Below are positions 34,028 through 42,226 of a DNA stretch of 64,000 nucleotides, in pieces; positions within the stretch are counted from its first letter, which is position 1; the number at the start of each line of letters is the position of its first letter. Origin of the DNA: Streptomyces sp. WM6378 (GTDB lineage: Bacteria > Actinomycetota > Actinomycetes > Streptomycetales > Streptomycetaceae); contig NZ_LGDD01000335.1 in NCBI RefSeq assembly GCF_001279695.1, forward strand, positions 1-64,000, in the 5' to 3' direction. A program made the position numbers and the translations under genes. The notes beneath the pieces were generated by a model. That model worked only from the letters and a program-made list of their open reading frames with translations, made no database searches and was not told where the DNA came from.

Positions 34028-35199
34028 CAGCCGCCCTCTCCCGTCCCCCGTCCCGTGTAGAACGCCACCGTCAGGTCCTTCACCAGGGCCTTGCGCTCGT
34101 AGTCGTCGAGCTCCACCAGACCCCGCGAGGTCAGCCGGTGCACGGTGTCCTCGACCGCGTCCACCACCGAGGTCAGCACCAGGTCGCGGTGGCGGGCGTC
34201 GATCGCCGCGACCCGCTGCCGGCGCATCGCCGCCGCCACCTCGGGCGCGTACTCGATCCGGGTCGGCTGCGCCGAGTACAGCTCGATGCCGACCGCCTCC
34301 CCTTCCGACTTCAGCAGGCGGGTCAGCGCGTCGCCGACGGCCTCCGCGTTGCGCAGGGTGGGCGCGTCCTCGTGGAAGGCGTCGGCCGGGAGCTGCGAGA
34401 GGACCCGGACCATCGCCGCCTCCACCTGCTCGCGCAGATACCTCTCGTGGTCGGCGACGGCGAGCGCGGCCCGCGCGGTATCCCGGATCCGCCACACCAC
34501 CAGGACCACCACCCGCAGCGCGGTCCCGTTCGCGTCGACCGCGCCCATCGGCTCGCTGCGCCAGTGCCGCAGCCGCAGGTCGACGCGGCGGCGCAGCAAC
34601 AGCGGGCTCATCCACACCAGGCCGGTGCGCCGCACGGTCCCCCGGTAGTCGCCGAACAGCGAGAGCACCCAGGCGTACCCGACGCGCCCGCGCCCGAGCC
34701 CGCCGAACGCGAGCACCACCACGGTCACCCCGAGCGCGAGCAGCCCCCACTGTTCGAGGCCGATCCCGTGGTACGGGTACGAGGGCAGCCGCAGCAGCAC
34801 GGTCACCAGTCGGGGCAGGGCCCCGATCCGCCAGATCAGCGCCGCGCAGCCCGCGAGCGCGAGCAGCCCGGCGGCTACGGCCGCACCGCCGGGCAGCACC
34901 GGGCCCGGCCGCTCCGCGATGCGCAGGTCGACCGGGGGCGCGGGCCTGGCCGGGGCCTCGACGACCGTGCGCGCGCCCGCCTGTCTTGGGGGCCTCGCGA
35001 TCGGCCGGGGGACGGCCTGATCCGCTGCGGGGACGACCCGGTTTGGCCCGGTGGCGTCGCGGAACAGCAGGTGGACCGGGATCGCGGCGGTGCTCTCGCT
35101 GCTGATCACGGTCACCCGACGCCCGGAGCCCGGCGCCGCGATGGCAGGGATCCGGGGCGGCTCGGCGCCGTCGGGCGGGGTCGGGGTGGGGGTCTGCAT
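34027..35199 (-). CDS. SPFH/band 7 domain membrane protein
   Basis: A 390-residue protein of the stomatin/prohibitin/flotillin family. Residues 1-100 are disordered and Pro-rich. Two hydrophobic helices follow (VLPGGAAVAAGLLALAGCAA and LLALGVTVVVLAFGGL), then the SPFH domain (about 190-370) with RRTGLVWMSPLLLRRRVDLR, VVVLVVWRIRDTARAALAVA and VGIELYSAQPTRIEYAPEVA. These proteins form cages or scaffolds on the inner membrane surface. The ATG at 35199 with AAGGAACGACGAGC is preferred to the longer reading from 35268. Both flanks consist of short tandem repeats. Confidence 0.88.
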   Translation of the reverse strand: MQTPTPTPPDGAEPPRIPAIAAPGSGRRVTVISSESTAAIPVHLLFRDATGPNRVVPAADQAVPRPIARPPRQAGARTVVEAPARPAPPVDLRIAERPGPVLPGGAAVAAGLLALAGCAALIWRIGALPRLVTVLLRLPSYPYHGIGLEQWGLLALGVTVVVLAFGGLGRGRVGYAWVLSLFGDYRGTVRRTGLVWMSPLLLRRRVDLRLRHWRSEPMGAVDANGTALRVVVLVVWRIRDTARAALAVADHERYLREQVEAAMVRVLSQLPADAFHEDAPTLRNAEAVGDALTRLLKSEGEAVGIELYSAQPTRIEYAPEVAAAMRRQRVAAIDARHRDLVLTSVVDAVEDTVHRLTSRGLVELDDYERKALVKDLTVAFYTGRGTGEGG

Positions 35200-35204
35200 G
35201 CTCG

Positions 35205-35334
35205 TCGTTCCTTCCGTGATGCCGTCATGCCGTGATGTCGTGGTGCGGTTGTTCCGTGGTGCGGTCATTCCGTCGTGCCGTCACGGGCGTCATTCCGTGA
35301 GGCCGTCATTCCGTCGTGGCGTCCCGCCGTCACG
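35205..35334. repeat. Degenerate microsatellite upstream of the SPFH gene
   Basis: About 130 bp built from 7-9-bp units such as CGTCATTCC, GTGATGC and GTGGTGCG. It forms the whole spacer between the SPFH start and the frameshifted cell-wall gene fragment and must contain the SPFH ribosome-binding region. Confidence 0.75.
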
Positions 35335-35882
35335 CGAAGAGCCGCCGCCAGGTCTCTGGGCCGGGGTAGCCGTCGGCCTCCGCGCCGGACCAGCCCTGGG
35401 CCCGCTGGAACGCCTCGACGTTGCGCCGGTCCTCCTCGCTCCAACGCGGTCCGGGCCCCGCGGTGTAGTACCTGCCGAACCCCTTCTTCACGAGCTGCAG
35501 ACCGAGCCGGGTGACGTACGGACTGCCCTGGCCGGGCCGGAAGTAGCTGAGTCCCGGGTACGCGGGCCGCACGGCCTGCGAGCCGCCCGGAGCCGAGGCC
35601 GGAGTCGGAGCCGTACTCGGAGCCGGAGCCGTAGTCGGAGCCGAGGCCGTGGTCGGAGCCAAGGCTGTAGTCGGTGCCGGGGCCTGGGGCTGGGCCGGGG
35701 CCGCGACTTGGGACTGCGCCGGAGCAGGGACCTGCGGCTTGGCCGGGGCTGTAGCTTGGGACTGCGCCGGAGCAGGAGCCTCAGGCTTGGCCGGGGCCGG
35801 GGCCGGGACTTGGGACTGCGCCGGAGCAGGGACCTGCGGCTTGGCCGGGGCCGTAGCTTGGGACTGCGCCGGAGCAGGAGCC
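35330..35882 (-). pseudogene. Detached C-terminal part of the cell-wall enzyme (second peptidoglycan-binding domain)
   Basis: In a different frame from the enzyme upstream, this stretch stays open from the frameshift near 35890 to a stop at 35330. It encodes more of the PAPAKPQ/PAPAQSQ linker, an Ala/Pro/Thr linker, and a domain (YPGLSYFRPGQGSPYVTRLG and then GYYTAGPGPRWSEED-like and FQRAQGWSG segments) that closely matches the peptidoglycan-binding domain of the upstream enzyme. It would be translated only if frame is restored; a start at 35662 exists but has no clear ribosome site. Confidence 0.75.
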
Positions 35883-36015
35883 TCAGGCTTGGCCCGTAGC
35901 TTGGGACTGCGCCGGAGCAGGAGCCTCAGGCTTGGCCGGGGCCGGGACTTGGGACTGCGCCGGAGCAGGGACCTGCGGCTTGGCCGGGGCCGGGACCTGC
36001 GGCTTGGCCGGCGCC
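35560..36015 (-). repeat. Coding repeat array (Pro/Ala linker) with frameshift hot spot
   Basis: The top strand shows at least six copies of CTTGGGACTGCGCCGGAGCA alternating with CGGCTTGGCCGGGGC units, each pair coding PAPAQSQ and PAPAKPQ heptads on the minus strand. A second set of ~12-18-bp GGAGCCG units covers 35580-35660. At 35889-35900 one unit reads TTGGCCCGTAGC where the others read TTGGCCGGGGCCGTAGC, a 5-bp deletion that shifts the frame. Confidence 0.85.
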
Positions 36016-37085
36016 GGGCTCGTCCCGTCGGAGGCGATGTCCTTGCCTCCGCCCTGCACGAGCAGCGCCCAGGTCTGCGGCCCCGGGATCCCGTCGGCGC
36101 CGTCGCCGGTCCAGCCCTGCGCCTCCTGGAAGGCGCGGGTCGCGTTCAGGTCGGCCGAGGTCCAGCGCGGCCCCGGCCCCTCGCTGTAGAAGCGGCTTCC
36201 GCCGCGCAGCACCAGCATCTGGCCTAGCCGGGTGACATAGCTGTTGTCGGCACCGGGCCCGAACTGCGCGGCGCCCGGGAACGCCAGGCTCTGGACCTCC
36301 GTGGGGGTCTCAGTGACGGTCTCCGCGCCGCCACTGCCGGAGGCGAGCGCCTTGTACCGGTAGGGCAAGTACTTGGCCGAGTTCTTCCAGTACGCGTACG
36401 GAGTGGCCTGCTTGCGGGTGCCGGGCGGGGTCTGTTCGTAGGCCGTGTAGTAGTTGTGCGTGTGGTCCGTCCAACCGCCGAAGATCACCACGTGCGAGCC
36501 CTTGTTGGGGTTGCTCGGGTTGTGGAAGAGCAGGATGTCGCCGGGCTGCAGCTCGTTGCGCGTCGTCCGCACGGCGAACTCGTCCAGGCTCCCCGTCCAC
36601 TCGTTGGTGCCGAGGTTCCACGCCATCGACACATAGCCGGAACAGTCCTGCCGGTACCCGTCCGCCCAGTACGCCTCCATGTCGTACGGGACCGACGCGG
36701 CCACCCAGGTCTTCGCCCGGTTGATGATCTCGGCCCGGGTGATCGGGCGCGGCTTGACGTGCGCGTGCGCGGGCTGGCCGGGTGCGCCGTGCAGCCCGCT
36801 GGGGCCGCCCTGCTCGGTGGGCGGCCCGGGGTCGGCGGGGATATTGGCGCCGGTTCCGCCGGGCAGCGGGACGGGGACGGCGGCAGCCGGCCCCGAGCCG
36901 CCGAGCACCACCGAGGCCGCGGTGGCCGCCACCAGCGCGCGCCGGGCGCCGCCGCTCGCCGCGGGGTGGCCGCCGTCGCGCGCCGGGAGCAGTCGCAGCC
37001 GCCGGCGGTCCGCGCAGCCGGAGCATCCGCACTCCCTCGCGGGCTCGTAGTCCTCGAACACCGGCCCCGGTGCGCTGGCCTTCAT
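35883..37085 (-). CDS. NlpC/P60-like cell-wall enzyme with peptidoglycan-binding domain, truncated by frameshift
   Basis: A 400-residue product as read. An N-terminal region with Cys-rich ECGCSGC precedes a signal-like helix (ALVAATAASVVLGGSG). The catalytic domain (about 112-265) has Cys148 in YRQDCSGYVSMAW and His198 in NKGSHVVIFGG, the Cys-His pair of NlpC/P60- or CHAP-like amidases, with LQPGDILLF between. One peptidoglycan-binding domain follows (about 280-355), then PAPAKPQ-type repeats and an abrupt TGA directly after a 5-bp deletion in the array. The intact protein would have about 615 residues with a second binding domain. The ATG at 37085 follows GGGAGGGGGAGCGG. Confidence 0.82.
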   Translation of the reverse strand: MKASAPGPVFEDYEPARECGCSGCADRRRLRLLPARDGGHPAASGGARRALVAATAASVVLGGSGPAAAVPVPLPGGTGANIPADPGPPTEQGGPSGLHGAPGQPAHAHVKPRPITRAEIINRAKTWVAASVPYDMEAYWADGYRQDCSGYVSMAWNLGTNEWTGSLDEFAVRTTRNELQPGDILLFHNPSNPNKGSHVVIFGGWTDHTHNYYTAYEQTPPGTRKQATPYAYWKNSAKYLPYRYKALASGSGGAETVTETPTEVQSLAFPGAAQFGPGADNSYVTRLGQMLVLRGGSRFYSEGPGPRWTSADLNATRAFQEAQGWTGDGADGIPGPQTWALLVQGGGKDIASDGTSPAPAKPQVPAPAKPQVPAPAQSQVPAPAKPEAPAPAQSQATGQA

Positions 37086-37287
37086 CCGCTCCCCCTCCCG
37101 TTCGTTCCGTTCGTTCCGCTCTAGGAGACTTCGAAGATCTTTTCCGCACTTCCGCGCGGACAGCCGTGTCGCGATTGTCATAATGAGTGGCAGTTTGACG
37201 GAACGAAAGGGATAAAACGAACATCTGACAGCGTGGCGCTGGTCAAAACCACCCTCTGGAGTCCGGTAAAGTTTTCCGGGTCAGCAG

Positions 37288-37361
37288 GCGCCGCTAGCTC
37301 AGTTGGTTAGAGCAGCTGACTCTTAATCAGCGGGTCCGGGGTTCGAGTCCCTGGCGGCGCA
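37288..37361 (+). tRNA. tRNA-Lys (anticodon CTT), copy 3
   Basis: Identical over 74 nt to the copies at 13931 and 27405. The 5' flank again reads GTCAGCAG (preceded by CGG), while the 3' flank (CGCACC) differs from the other two. The same strand and orientation are used by all three copies. Confidence 0.97.
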
Positions 37362-37370
37362 CGCACCACC

Positions 37371-37401
37371 GAGGCCCCCTCGCCCAGCGCGAGGGGGCCT
37401 C
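37371..37401. terminator. Hairpin after tRNA-Lys copy 3
   Basis: A perfect 13-bp stem of GAGGCCCCCTCGC and GCGAGGGGGCCTC with a 5-nt loop lies between the tRNA and the convergent GH6 gene. It is unrelated in sequence to the hairpins after copies 1 and 2. Confidence 0.85.
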
Positions 37402-37464
37402 GGTCGTTCCCGGAGTCCGGTACGACCGTCCGCGCCCGTCGCGCCCGTCGCCCCGACGAATCGC

Positions 37465-38511
37465 TCAGCGAGAATTGCCCGCCAGAGCCAGGGCGTATTC
37501 CGGCCACCACGCGCCTGCCTGAGGGCCACCCCGGCACGGGCCGTCCGACTCCCCCGGGCGCTTCACCCAGACGTAGGCGTCGACCGGGCCGCCTCCCGCG
37601 TCCGTCGTCGGGCGTTCGCCGAGGGCCCGGCCCGGCGGGTTGCACCAGTTCTCGGCGGGGTCGCCCTGCGTATAGGGACCGTTGCCGTTGCGGCTCGTGT
37701 CGATCACGAAGTGCTTGCCGCCGACCTTCGCCGACAGGCGCTCCCCGAACTCCCGGCTCGCCCGCGTGGTCTGGAAGTTGGAGACGTTCACCGCGAATCC
37801 GTCGGCGCTCTCGATGCCCGCCCGCCGCAGCGCTCCGTCCAAGCTGCCCGGGGAGCGCCATCCCGCGTTGCCCGCGTCCACGTACACCTTCGTCGTCGGC
37901 TGCCGCTTGAGCCGCTCGACGGCGCTCTTCAGGAGCGCGTAGCGCGCCGCGTGAAACGCCTGGGGGGTGCAGCCGTCGACGAGGTGCAGGACGGCGTCCG
38001 GTTCGAGGACGACCGTGGTGGGGCGGTCACCGATGCCCCGGGCCACCTGGTCGACCCAGCCGCGATAGGCCTCGTCGTCGGGGGCGCCCCCCTTGGAGAA
38101 CTGGCCGCAGTCGCGGTGCGGGATGTTGTAGAGGACGAGCAGCGCCGTGCGACCGGCCTTGGCGGCGGCCTCGGTGTAGCCGCGCACGACCGCCTCCGGG
38201 TCGCTCCCGGCGATCCACTCGCCCACCGGCTGCTCGGCGATCTTCCTGATGAGCGCGGCCTTCGCACCGTCACCGGCCTTCGTGTACGCGGCCAGCTGAC
38301 GCGCCGCGCTGGTGTCCGGGTCCACCCAGAACCGGCCCGTGGCGGGCGGAAGCCGGGACGGTTCGGATGGTGTCGGGCTCGGGGCCGGACCCTTGCCGGC
38401 GCCGCCGCAGCCCGAAGCGAGGAGCGCCGTCGCGGCGGCCACCGCACAGGACCGCACGCCCGGCCTGGCCCAACTACCCTGAATCCAGGCCGAGTTGTCC
38501 TGTTGGGTCAC
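37465..38511 (-). CDS. Glycoside hydrolase family 6 lipoprotein (endoglucanase/cellobiohydrolase type)
   Basis: A 348-residue exported enzyme. The N terminus has a hydrophobic helix ending in the lipobox LLASGCGG, so it is probably membrane-anchored. GH6 landmarks: LLVLYNIPHRDCGQFS with the conserved Asp-Cys, TTVVLEPDAVLHLVDG with the catalytic-region Asp in LEPD, VYVDAGNAGW, FAVNVSNFQTT, and WCNPPGRALGERPT. Family members hydrolyse beta-1,4-glucans with inversion. The GTG at 38511 (MTQQDNSAW) has no strong ribosome site. No cellulose-binding module is present. The S. coelicolor SCO2838 endoglucanase is a likely relative. Confidence 0.93.
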   Translation of the reverse strand: MTQQDNSAWIQGSWARPGVRSCAVAAATALLASGCGGAGKGPAPSPTPSEPSRLPPATGRFWVDPDTSAARQLAAYTKAGDGAKAALIRKIAEQPVGEWIAGSDPEAVVRGYTEAAAKAGRTALLVLYNIPHRDCGQFSKGGAPDDEAYRGWVDQVARGIGDRPTTVVLEPDAVLHLVDGCTPQAFHAARYALLKSAVERLKRQPTTKVYVDAGNAGWRSPGSLDGALRRAGIESADGFAVNVSNFQTTRASREFGERLSAKVGGKHFVIDTSRNGNGPYTQGDPAENWCNPPGRALGERPTTDAGGGPVDAYVWVKRPGESDGPCRGGPQAGAWWPEYALALAGNSR

Positions 38512-38837
38512 GGCCCGGTCACCCCTGTCGGCTCTCAACTCAGCGTGTCGGCAAAGGGACTTGGCGTTAACTGGACCTAGGCCGGGGGCTCCGATCGGTT
38601 CTAGAGTGGGGGCGCCGCCTTTAGCCCCGGTCGCCCCACAAGCCCCCGACCGCCCTGCCGGCCTGTGTTCGGACACGGGCCCCGAACCTCCCGCGGCGGT
38701 GCCGGGCTTCTCCCGCAGCCCGTGCGCCGGCGGTCGAGGACCAGCCCGGTCGGCGGCTCCGGGGGGAGCGGGCCGTCGGCCGGGCCAGGTGCCAGGTGGC
38801 CGTCCGGGGTCCGGGCCCGGCCTCCCTCGCGGGGCGC
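38512..38837. other. Intergenic region upstream of the GH6 gene
   Basis: A 326-bp spacer between two leftward genes. It must contain the GH6 promoter. I found no 14-bp CebR-type palindrome (TGGGAGCGCTCCCA) and no convincing hairpin or repeat; nothing else is recognisable. Confidence 0.5.
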
Positions 38838-39521
38838 TCAGGGCTTCGGCGGCTTCGCAGGGGCCGCGTCCCTCGCGTCGGTCAGATAGGCCGAGACCAC
38901 CACGTTCGCGGTGTAGGCCTTCGTCCGGTGGTCGTACGTTCCGCCGCAGGTGATCAGGCGCAGCTCGGCGCGCCCGCGCCGCCGGGGGCCGTACACCTTC
39001 GCCGCGTCGAAGTGGCTGCGCGGGAAGACCTGGACGTCGTCGATGGTGAACTCGGCGACCGAGCCGTCGGTGCGGGTCACCTTGACGTGCTGGCCGGTGC
39101 GGACGGCGCTCAGGCCGTAGAACACGGCCGGCTTGCTCCGGGTGTCCACGTGCCCGACCAGGAGGGCGGCGCCCGCCTCGCCGGGACGGGTCCCGCTGCG
39201 GAACCAGCCGACCGTGCCGGGCCGGTCGTACGGCGGCGGGTCGACGGCGCCGTCGGCGTCCAGGCCGCGCGGCACGACCGGCGCGGCGACGCCTACGGAG
39301 GGGATCTCCACGCGCTGCGGCGGCGCGCCCTTCAGCGGGTCGTGCGCGGGCGGCAGCGGCACACCGAGCGGGCGGCCCACCGCCGCGATGTCGCCCGCGG
39401 TGGGCGCCGACGTAGCGCCGGAGCCACTGGAGGCGTCCCGGCCCCACAGCCACAGGCCGAGCAGCAGCACGGCCCAGGCGAGGCCCGTGATCGGCCGCCC
39501 GCTACCCCGCGCCGAGGACAT
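38838..39521 (-). CDS. Class F sortase
   Basis: A 227-residue membrane-anchored transpeptidase. It has one N-terminal TM helix (ITGLAWAVLLLGLWLWG), then the sortase barrel with the conserved His in AALLVGHVDTRSKPAVF, the nucleophilic Cys in ELRLITCGGTYD, and a downstream Arg region (DHRTKAY). The LITCGG wording and short size mark class F of actinobacteria. It starts two bases after the stop of the surface protein gene, so the two are one transcription unit. Confidence 0.93.
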   Translation of the reverse strand: MSSARGSGRPITGLAWAVLLLGLWLWGRDASSGSGATSAPTAGDIAAVGRPLGVPLPPAHDPLKGAPPQRVEIPSVGVAAPVVPRGLDADGAVDPPPYDRPGTVGWFRSGTRPGEAGAALLVGHVDTRSKPAVFYGLSAVRTGQHVKVTRTDGSVAEFTIDDVQVFPRSHFDAAKVYGPRRRGRAELRLITCGGTYDHRTKAYTANVVVSAYLTDARDAAPAKPPKP

Positions 39522-39522
39522 C

Positions 39523-40095
39523 TCAGTCGCCGCCGCGCCGCCGCCGCACGCTGCGGGACGCCACGGCGACCGCCGCGACGGCCGCGAGCACGAGGCCGAT
39601 CACCGCGTGCCGGGTGCCGGGGCCCTGCTCCTTGGCCTCGCCCGCGGCAACCGTCGCCGCGCCGCCGCCGCCCGCGTGCACGGGCCTGTACGGGGTGGCG
39701 TGGGAGTGCTCGCGGTCGCTGTCGTTGTCACGGCGGCCGTTGCCGTGGACGACGGTGAGGCGGCCGCTCGCCTTGCCGGAGCTGTCCTTGCAGTTGACCC
39801 AGATGTCGTAGTCGCGGTCCTGTGCGTCGGAGCGGATCCGCGCCCGGGCGAACAGGGCGCCGCCGGCGGCGGGCGAGAAGCGGGCATCCGACACGAAGGC
39901 GTCGGAGGTGCCGATCGCCTCGCGGCCGCTGCACACGCTGACGCGCAGATCCACCTCCCCACCGGGGGCCGTGGCGCTCGGGGCCACCCGCACCGATCCG
40001 TGTTGCTCGGACTCGGCCACCGCCGGGGACGCGGGCAGCACGGTCAGGGCGGCGACCGCCGCTGCCGCACAGAGTGTGATGGGACGGATGCGCAT
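39523..40095 (-). CDS. Sortase-linked exported protein with C-terminal TM anchor
   Basis: A 190-residue protein with a signal peptide (ITLCAAAAVAALTVLPASPA), an extracellular domain containing Cys pairs (LRVSVCSGREA, IWVNCKDSSGK) and a His/Gly-rich stretch, then a TM helix (AVIGLVLAAVAAVAVA) and an Arg-rich cytoplasmic tail. That tail layout is like a sortase substrate, but no clear LPxTG or LAxTG motif precedes the helix. GGAGGTTCACC stands before the ATG at 40095. It is directly followed by the class F sortase gene, its likely functional partner. Confidence 0.8.
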   Translation of the reverse strand: MRIRPITLCAAAAVAALTVLPASPAVAESEQHGSVRVAPSATAPGGEVDLRVSVCSGREAIGTSDAFVSDARFSPAAGGALFARARIRSDAQDRDYDIWVNCKDSSGKASGRLTVVHGNGRRDNDSDREHSHATPYRPVHAGGGGAATVAAGEAKEQGPGTRHAVIGLVLAAVAAVAVASRSVRRRRGGD

Positions 40096-40194
40096 GGTGA
40101 ACCTCCTGCATCCGAGATTCCCGCGCGGGCCCGCATTCCGCACCCCGAGGGCGTGGCGGCTGAGCCGGACGGAGGCGCCATCCGCCCGGACGGG

Positions 40195-40974
40195 TCAGAT
40201 CAGTTTCACCAGGTCCGCGATCGAGTCGACGATCTTGGACGGGCGGAACGGGTACGACTCCACGTCCTCCGGCCGGGTCAGCCCGGTCAGGACCAGGAAC
40301 GTCTGCATGCCCGCCTCAAGACCGGCCAGCACGTCCGTGTCCATCCGGTCGCCGATCATGGCGCTGGTCTCGGAGTGCGCGCCGATCGCGTTGAGGCCGG
40401 TGCGCATCATCAGCGGATTGGGCTTGCCCGCGAAGTACGGCTTCCTGCCGGTGGCCTTGGTGATCAGGGCCGCGACGGCGCCGGTGGCGGGCAGCGGGCC
40501 CTCCTGGCTCGGGCCGGTCTCGTCCGGGTTGGTGCAGATGAACCGGGCTCCGGCGTTGATCAGCCGGATCGCCTTGGTGAGCGCCTCGAAGCTGTACGTA
40601 CGGGTCTCGCCCAGGACCACGTAGTCCGGCTCGTGGTCGGTCAGGACGTACCCGATGTCGTGCAGCGCGGTGGTCAGGCCCGCCTCGCCGATGACGTACG
40701 CGGTGCCGCCGGGCCGCTGGTCGTCCAGGAACTTCGCGGTGGCGAGGGCCGAGGTCCAGATGTTCTCGACCGGCACGTCCAGGCCCATGCGCAGCAGCCG
40801 GGCGTGCAGGTCGCGCGGGGTGTAGATCGAGTTGTTGGTGAGGACGAGGAAGGGGCGGCCCGACTCCTTGAGCGTCTTGAGGAAGGCGTCCGCACCGGGG
40901 ATGGGGGTGCCCTCGTGGATGAGGACACCGTCCATGTCGGTGAGCCAGGATTCGATCGGCTTGCGCTCTGCCAT
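40195..40974 (-). CDS. HAD-IIA family phosphatase (NagD-like)
   Basis: A 259-residue cytoplasmic phosphatase. HAD motif I WLTDMDGVLIHEG (Asp nucleophile), motif II VLTNNS, the C2 cap between them and motif III, and motif III/IV FAGKPNPLM and MIGDRMDTDVLAG are all intact. NagD-type enzymes dephosphorylate nucleotides and sugar phosphates. It follows the phosphonate operon by 148 bp on the same strand, so a role linked to phosphate release is possible but not shown. Confidence 0.93.
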   Translation of the reverse strand: MAERKPIESWLTDMDGVLIHEGTPIPGADAFLKTLKESGRPFLVLTNNSIYTPRDLHARLLRMGLDVPVENIWTSALATAKFLDDQRPGGTAYVIGEAGLTTALHDIGYVLTDHEPDYVVLGETRTYSFEALTKAIRLINAGARFICTNPDETGPSQEGPLPATGAVAALITKATGRKPYFAGKPNPLMMRTGLNAIGAHSETSAMIGDRMDTDVLAGLEAGMQTFLVLTGLTRPEDVESYPFRPSKIVDSIADLVKLI

Positions 40975-41121
40975 GGGTGCGGACTCCTGCGTTCTGCGCG
41001 GTCTTCGCGCGCTGCTGAGCGATGAGCTGGGGACGCCGGCGCACCGCGCTGTGCGTTGCCGACGCCCCCAGCCTAGTCAGGATCCGCCGATCCCGACCTG
41101 GTCGATCACCGTCCGGACCGT

Positions 41122-42198
41122 TCAGCTTCCGGTGGCGGACTTCCAAGCGTCCACGTACGCCGGCAGGTTCTTGGAGATGTCCAGCCAGTCGGGCTGGAAG
41201 ACGTCGACGCCCTGCATCAGCTTGCCGAGCGCGACCGCGTTGGCGTCGGTGGCCTTGATGTCGGTGCGGGCCGCGAAGCCGCCGCCGATCTCGCTGACCT
41301 CCTTCTGGGCCTCCTCGCTGAGCAGGTAGTCGAGGAGCTTCTTGCCGTTGGCGCTGTGCGGGGCCTTGCTGACCAGGCCGGCCGCGTACGGCAGGCCGAA
41401 GGAGGACGGCTTGGTGCCGCTCTTGGTGCCGGGGAACCAGATGCCGAGGTTCGGCATGGTCTTGGCCTGGGCGTAGTTCATCTGCACGTCGCCGTTGGCG
41501 GCGAGCAGCTCGCCCTTGTCGACCTTGGGCGCGAGCTTGCCGGTGGAGGCGGACGGGCCGACGTTGTTGGCCTGGAGCTTGCGCAGGTACTCCATCGCGG
41601 CTTCCTTGCCGCCGAAGTCGTGCATGGCCTTGATGACGAGGGCGGTGCCGTCGCCGGCGACGCCCGGCGTGGAGTACTGGATCTTGTTCTTGTACTTGAC
41701 GTCGAGGAGGTCCTCCCAGTTCTTGGGGGCCTCCGTCAGCTCCTTCTTGTTGTAGACGAACCCGAAGTAGTTGTTGACGACCGAAGTCCACATGCCGTCG
41801 GGCGACTTGGCGCCGCCGTCCACCTTGTCCGCGCCGGCCGGTACGTACTTCTGCAGCAGCCCCTTGTCCTGGGCCTGCTGGATGAACGGCGGCAGGGTGA
41901 TGAGCAGGTCGGCCTGGGTGTTGGACTTCTCGCGGACGGCGCGCTGCACCATCTCGCCGGAGCCGCCCTCGACGTACTTGACCTTGATGCCGGTCTTCGC
42001 CTCGAAGTCCTTGAAGACCTTGTCGTACCAGCCGTCGCCCTTCTCGCCCTTGAGGCCGTCGGCGCTGTAGACGGTGACGGTCTTCGCGTTCGAGTCGGCC
42101 GAGGAGTCGCCGCCGCAGGCGGACAGGGTGGCGGCGAGGACGAGGCTGCCGGTGACGGCGGCGATCGGCTTGACTGCGGTGAAGGTGTTTCTGTGCAT
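41122..42198 (-). CDS. phnS: 2-aminoethylphosphonate-type ABC transporter substrate-binding lipoprotein
   Basis: A 358-residue solute-binding protein. The signal helix ends in the lipobox LAATLSACGG. TVTVYSADGLKGEKGDGWYD and VNNYFGFVYNKKELTEAPKN are typical of the iron/phosphonate (PhnS/FutA) binding-protein branch. Together with its two permeases, the ATPase and the phosphonatase-like enzyme, the assignment to 2-aminoethylphosphonate or a close analogue is favoured over iron. It is the fourth and last transport gene, 28 bp after the permease. Confidence 0.85.
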   Translation of the reverse strand: MHRNTFTAVKPIAAVTGSLVLAATLSACGGDSSADSNAKTVTVYSADGLKGEKGDGWYDKVFKDFEAKTGIKVKYVEGGSGEMVQRAVREKSNTQADLLITLPPFIQQAQDKGLLQKYVPAGADKVDGGAKSPDGMWTSVVNNYFGFVYNKKELTEAPKNWEDLLDVKYKNKIQYSTPGVAGDGTALVIKAMHDFGGKEAAMEYLRKLQANNVGPSASTGKLAPKVDKGELLAANGDVQMNYAQAKTMPNLGIWFPGTKSGTKPSSFGLPYAAGLVSKAPHSANGKKLLDYLLSEEAQKEVSEIGGGFAARTDIKATDANAVALGKLMQGVDVFQPDWLDISKNLPAYVDAWKSATGS

Positions 42199-42226
42199 GA
42201 CGTTCGGGACTCCTGAGATTCTCGGG

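Noticed and set aside
37086..37287. ydaO-type cyclic di-AMP riboswitch before the NlpC/P60-like gene
   Set aside because: Such genes often have one, but the 200-bp leader lacks the conserved core words and pairing pattern I would expect.
13931..37361. Integrative element between tRNA-Lys copies (att sites)
   Set aside because: The blocks between the copies contain ordinary chromosomal genes and no integrase, excisionase or replication gene, so the copies cannot be called attL/attR on present evidence.
38512..38837. CebR operator before the GH6 gene
   Set aside because: No TGGGAGCGCTCCCA-like palindrome was found in the spacer.
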